A stretch of 64,000 bases of DNA, from assembly GCA_965223825.1 (NCBI GenBank), contig OZ245018.1:3162001-3226000 (forward strand), in the 5' to 3' direction. The stretch is from CAJXQU01 sp965223825. Its GTDB lineage: Bacteria > Pseudomonadota > Gammaproteobacteria > CAJXQU01. Under the pieces are notes generated by a model. That model had not been told where the DNA came from, searched no databases, and saw only the letters and a program-made list of their open reading frames with translations. The position numbers were made by a program, and so were the translations under genes. Positions 61,211-64,000 of this stretch are shown in pieces (position 1 is the first letter of the stretch; each line of letters begins with the position of its first letter).

Positions 61211-61579
61211 TATATTATTTGCTTTTCTGATCAACAGTAAACTGCTCTTTAATTCCCCAACGGTTGTTCAACTTTTCTGAAAAAAAACAGTTGATTAAAC
61301 AGCTTGTTTAATTAGGTCCAAGACAGCCAAATTGAAGTTTATTCCATTAAAGTCAACCTAAAAAAGCCATTAAAGACTGACTGTAAAAAAGCTTTAATTG
61401 AATAAAATTAATCTTATATCGTGGGTTATACTCGATATAGATTCCGTAAGAAATGACCCTCCTCCGTCTATTTAATCGTCCATCTGACCCGATAATAATG
61501 TACCGATCACAATAGAAAACTGCTTTTTTCAAAAAAACTGAAATGGTGAGTCGACACTTTTTAAATAACGTTTAAAAAT
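61211..61579. other. AT-rich spacer after the MATE gene, with a palindrome
   Basis: No gene is seen in 369 bp. A perfect inverted repeat, ATTAAACA-GCT-TGTTTAAT, lies at 61294-61312 and could be an operator half-site pair. T-runs at about 61533 and 61557 do not follow clear stems. Confidence 0.4.
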
Positions 61580-62134
61580 TTACCACATCAAATCATCGGG
61601 GATTTCATAACCGGCATACGGATCATCTTCATCAGACTTTTCTTCCGCCTCAATACGAATCACCATTTCCGGCAATCGTTTTTCTATTTTCTCAGCCACT
61701 TTATCCGGCACTAAACAATACCCTTCATCCACAATAATGATCGCGAGTTGACCCAGCGTCAGTTGTTTCTGTTGCGCTTCACTGACGTAAAGTTTTTTGA
61801 TCGTCTTCTCATCAGTAAAGTGATAAGCCACTTCTGCTTCTTTTGGGATCGCAACCGTATGCTGCTGAGCAATTTGTTTTGCCTCTGCGATCGCGGCTTT
61901 CTGTGCTCGTTCAGCATCACGTTGTTTATTCAGCGCTAGATCACGTTGCTGCTTTTCACGTTGCGCCTGTTCAATTTGCTTCTGTGTTTGAGCCGTTTCA
62001 GCCTGCAAATTGGATTTTTTTCCAGACTGTTTTTGTTTACTTTTATTCGTACGGTTTTGGTGTTTTAACTGTTTCGCTTTTTTCTTATCGACGACACCTG
62101 CTTTGAGGAGTTGATCACCTAATGAGCCGGCCAT
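61580..62134 (-). CDS. DUF2058 (YaiL-like) protein
   Basis: The 184-aa protein starts MAGSLGDQLLKAGVVDKKKAK. A basic, Gln/Lys-rich coiled segment follows (about 25-90). The conserved domain has AYHFTDEKTIKKLYVSEAQQ, LTLGQLAIIIVDEGYCLVP and an acidic end. The family is annotated as a nucleoprotein or polynucleotide-associated enzyme without proof of activity. It lies 73 bp downstream of rlmI on the same strand. Confidence 0.9.
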   Translation of the reverse strand: MAGSLGDQLLKAGVVDKKKAKQLKHQNRTNKSKQKQSGKKSNLQAETAQTQKQIEQAQREKQQRDLALNKQRDAERAQKAAIAEAKQIAQQHTVAIPKEAEVAYHFTDEKTIKKLYVSEAQQKQLTLGQLAIIIVDEGYCLVPDKVAEKIEKRLPEMVIRIEAEEKSDEDDPYAGYEIPDDLMW

Positions 62135-62207
62135 GTTTTATCCCTGCTTTGAATAGAATTGGAAGCGTTGATTATTTTCGATGCGTTTGCTTCGATCAAG
62201 TCTCGCG

Positions 62208-63410
62208 TCATTCACCCACACGCACCAATAAACCTTTTAAATACAGACTTTCTGGAATGGCCATATCAATCGCATGATCCGGCGCTTGTCCTAACCATTG
62301 GACAAGTTGCGCTTGTCGACCAGCATCAATTGCCGCATCCGCAACAATCTTTTGAAATAAATCGAGCTTCATCAAGCCCGAACAGGAAAAAGTAAAAAGC
62401 ATTCCACCCGGCCGTAAACACGCAATCGCGAGACGATTGATATCTTGATAACCACGACACGCACCTTTCATGCGGTTTTGTGAATCGGCAAATTTCGGCG
62501 GATCGAGAATGATCAAATCAAACTGACGTTTTTCTGCTTCGTACTCACGCAAGACTTTAAAAACATTACCTTTCAAATTGGTGCTGCGCACTGGATCAAA
62601 TTCGTTCAGCGCGACATTACGATCAATCATTTTGACCATTGCATCCACGTCTTCGATATTGGTGACATGTTTTGCATCACCGGCCAATGCCGCGAGTCCA
62701 AAACCACCGGTATACGCGAAACAATTAAGCACTTCTGCGTCTTTACTTAAGCCCCTCACGTGCGCGCGATTCTCACGCTGGTCAAGGTAAAATCCGGTTT
62801 TGTGACCGTTTTGTACGTCGACTGCAAATTTAATCCCGTTTTCTTCGATCGTGATCAATTCCGGTGGCATTTCTCCCCACAAAACACCGGTACTTTTTTG
62901 CAGGCCTTCTTTTTTACGCACATCCACGTCGGATCTTTCGTAAATGCCAATGATGCCATCGAGCAGTTTCAACGCTTCGACGATTTCGGCTTTAAACACC
63001 TCCGCACTCACACCGACAAACTGGCATATCAAAAACTTACCATAGCGATCGACAATTAACCCAGGCAAGCCATCACTTTCGGCTGCGATCAGTCTATACG
63101 CATCGCTTTGTTGTGAGAGTTTGAAAGCGTCACGTTTGGCGTTTGCCCGCTTAATACGGGCAGTAAAAAATGCCTGATCAATCTCGATCTGATCAAACGA
63201 CCACAAGCGTACTCGGATCTGCGAACTTGGCGAATATGCACCACAGCCAAGAAACTGCTTTGTCGCGCTATAAACATGCACCGTTTCACCGGGTTTTGGC
63301 TCACCATCGACATGTTGGATCGCTCCGGAAAAAACCCACGGGTGGTGACGTAAAAGTGATTTTTCACGAGTTTGCTTAAGAATAATTTGTTTCACGGCAG
63401 GTGTGGTCAT
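62208..63410 (-). CDS. rlmI: 23S rRNA m5C methyltransferase RlmI-type
   Basis: RlmI methylates C1962 of 23S rRNA with SAM. The 400-aa protein has an N-terminal PUA domain (HHPWVFSGAIQHVDGEPKPG) and an EEHEH-type linker. The Rossmann methyltransferase has KTGFYLDQREN, VLNCFAYTGGFGLAAL, LIILDPPKFADSQNRM (PPxF catalytic loop) and LFTFSCSGLM with a conserved Cys. The length matches E. coli RlmI. It precedes the DUF2058 gene. Confidence 0.93.
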   Translation of the reverse strand: MTTPAVKQIILKQTREKSLLRHHPWVFSGAIQHVDGEPKPGETVHVYSATKQFLGCGAYSPSSQIRVRLWSFDQIEIDQAFFTARIKRANAKRDAFKLSQQSDAYRLIAAESDGLPGLIVDRYGKFLICQFVGVSAEVFKAEIVEALKLLDGIIGIYERSDVDVRKKEGLQKSTGVLWGEMPPELITIEENGIKFAVDVQNGHKTGFYLDQRENRAHVRGLSKDAEVLNCFAYTGGFGLAALAGDAKHVTNIEDVDAMVKMIDRNVALNEFDPVRSTNLKGNVFKVLREYEAEKRQFDLIILDPPKFADSQNRMKGACRGYQDINRLAIACLRPGGMLFTFSCSGLMKLDLFQKIVADAAIDAGRQAQLVQWLGQAPDHAIDMAIPESLYLKGLLVRVGE

Positions 63411-63560
63411 GGCGAGATTCCGATACAGAGCAAAAGGAGGGCAGTATACGGCTTGTTAGCACAGACGCACGTGTTTGATACGATCTTTTTTCTATCCCGC
63501 TCGCGCTAACGAATGAACTGTTCATGACCAACATCGAACATGATCAAATAACGCGTTTTA

Positions 63561-64000
63561 TTAAATACGAAAACCACCATGACGTTTTCTGATCTTGCGA
63601 TCTTCCCAGCGACGGCCAAGAAAAAACGCCAGAAATGCAAAAATGGCGAGGCCAACTTGCACATAGCGGTTCAACAAAAAGTGCAGGGGATTGTCAGCTC
63701 CGATAAGACTGTCCGCAGAATTAGCGTTGCCTTGTGTTGCACGCTTTGCTGCCGAGAGTTCTGTTTGCAGGGCTTTGTTCTTCTCTTGCAGCGCGACAAG
63801 TTGCTCATCGCTACCGTTGGCTTCAAATTGCGCGAGGCTTTTTTCTTGTTGCGATATGGTTGCTTCGAGTTCACCGACTTTAAGTTTTTCTGACGATAAT
63901 GACTGCTTTACATCATCCAACTGCGTCGTGAGATTGCTGACAGCTTCAGCATGCGCTTGTTCGCTTTCTTGTAATTGTGCCTGACTGGTTTGCACGTTTT
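63561..64000 (-). CDS. SH3-domain/coiled-coil membrane protein (TIGR04211 type), C-terminal part
   Basis: The last 146 or so codons lie in the window; the gene continues past 64000. The visible part is a long coiled coil (QTSQAQLQESEQAHAEAVSN onward, with repeated Leu/Gln/Glu), then a membrane helix (about VQVGLAIFAFLAFFLGRRW) and a basic tail RKRHGGFRI. That C-terminal arrangement is typical of the YgiM-like SH3-family proteins with an N-terminal exported SH3 domain. A GTG at 63995 is not the true start, since the frame stays open to the edge. Confidence 0.65.
   Translation of the reverse strand, partial: NVQTSQAQLQESEQAHAEAVSNLTTQLDDVKQSLSSEKLKVGELEATISQQEKSLAQFEANGSDEQLVALQEKNKALQTELSAAKRATQGNANSADSLIGADNPLHFLLNRYVQVGLAIFAFLAFFLGRRWEDRKIRKRHGGFRI

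Noticed and set aside
1..64000. CRISPR array
   Set aside because: No regularly spaced direct repeats and no cas genes were seen.

Overview
The window looks like chromosomal DNA of a free-living, probably marine or aquatic, gammaproteobacterium of moderate GC content. The evidence is the gene set: a cbb3 oxidase locus (ccoNOQP, ccoG, fixH, ccoI, ccoS), SfsA, ZapG/YhcB, RlmI, a DUF2058 protein, an fmdB-aspS pair with a non-discriminating-type AspRS, and an AcoR-like regulator beside acs and exaC. The genus cannot be fixed from sequence alone. Most of the window is core metabolism; two AT-rich or disrupted patches (about 21.9-23.4 kb and 45.3-47.9 kb) look accessory.

Layout. 0-3 kb: the start of a phosphate-selective-type porin, a ModE/periplasmic-binding-fold regulator and a divergent SelO. 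3-9 kb: a C2 oxidation block (acoR-like sigma-54 activator, acs, exaC, all on the minus strand). A good -24/-12 promoter lies in front of acs, and an intrinsic terminator sits between that promoter and the acs start. 9-12 kb: glycine-zipper protein, PPK2, esterase. 11.7-21.9 kb: the cbb3 locus on both strands with ANR/FNR-like boxes, an OmpW gene between the two halves, and a TauE/SafE-like protein with a His-rich tail. 22-23.4 kb: a frameshifted acyltransferase. 23.8-34.2 kb: MgtE, a Kef-type antiporter, an AraC regulator divergent from a four-helix membrane protein, a Fur-boxed TonB receptor, a UDG-fold protein and an ABC exporter.

34.2-41.2 kb holds an envelope-glycan locus. On the plus strand are a thioredoxin-fold protein, a GT-C membrane protein with TPR repeats and an esterase. 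Convergent to them on the minus strand are a HAD-UbiA fusion, a DprE1-like oxidase and a DprE2-like reductase. The last three match the mycobacterial route to polyprenyl-phospho-arabinose, and the GT-C enzyme is a plausible user of that donor. 41.3-45.3 kb: SDR, ZapG, AspS, FmdB and tRNA-Lys.

45.3-47.9 kb, just after tRNA-Lys, is a decayed island. It holds a REP-associated transposase with a nonsense codon, and the C-terminal part of a polymorphic (Rhs-type) toxin. One frameshift separates the toxin's carrier part from an HExxH zinc-protease-like domain. The toxin's stop codon overlaps the start of a small lipoprotein, which is therefore a candidate immunity protein. This is the most novel-looking element in the window.

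47.9-64 kb returns to core genes: tusA-sfsA, argS, two unknown genes and a TakP-like TRAP binding lipoprotein, uvrD, gcvH, HIT protein, yhiN-like, truncated haemoglobin, VOC protein, MATE exporter, DUF2058 protein, rlmI, and the tail of an SH3-family membrane protein that runs off the window.
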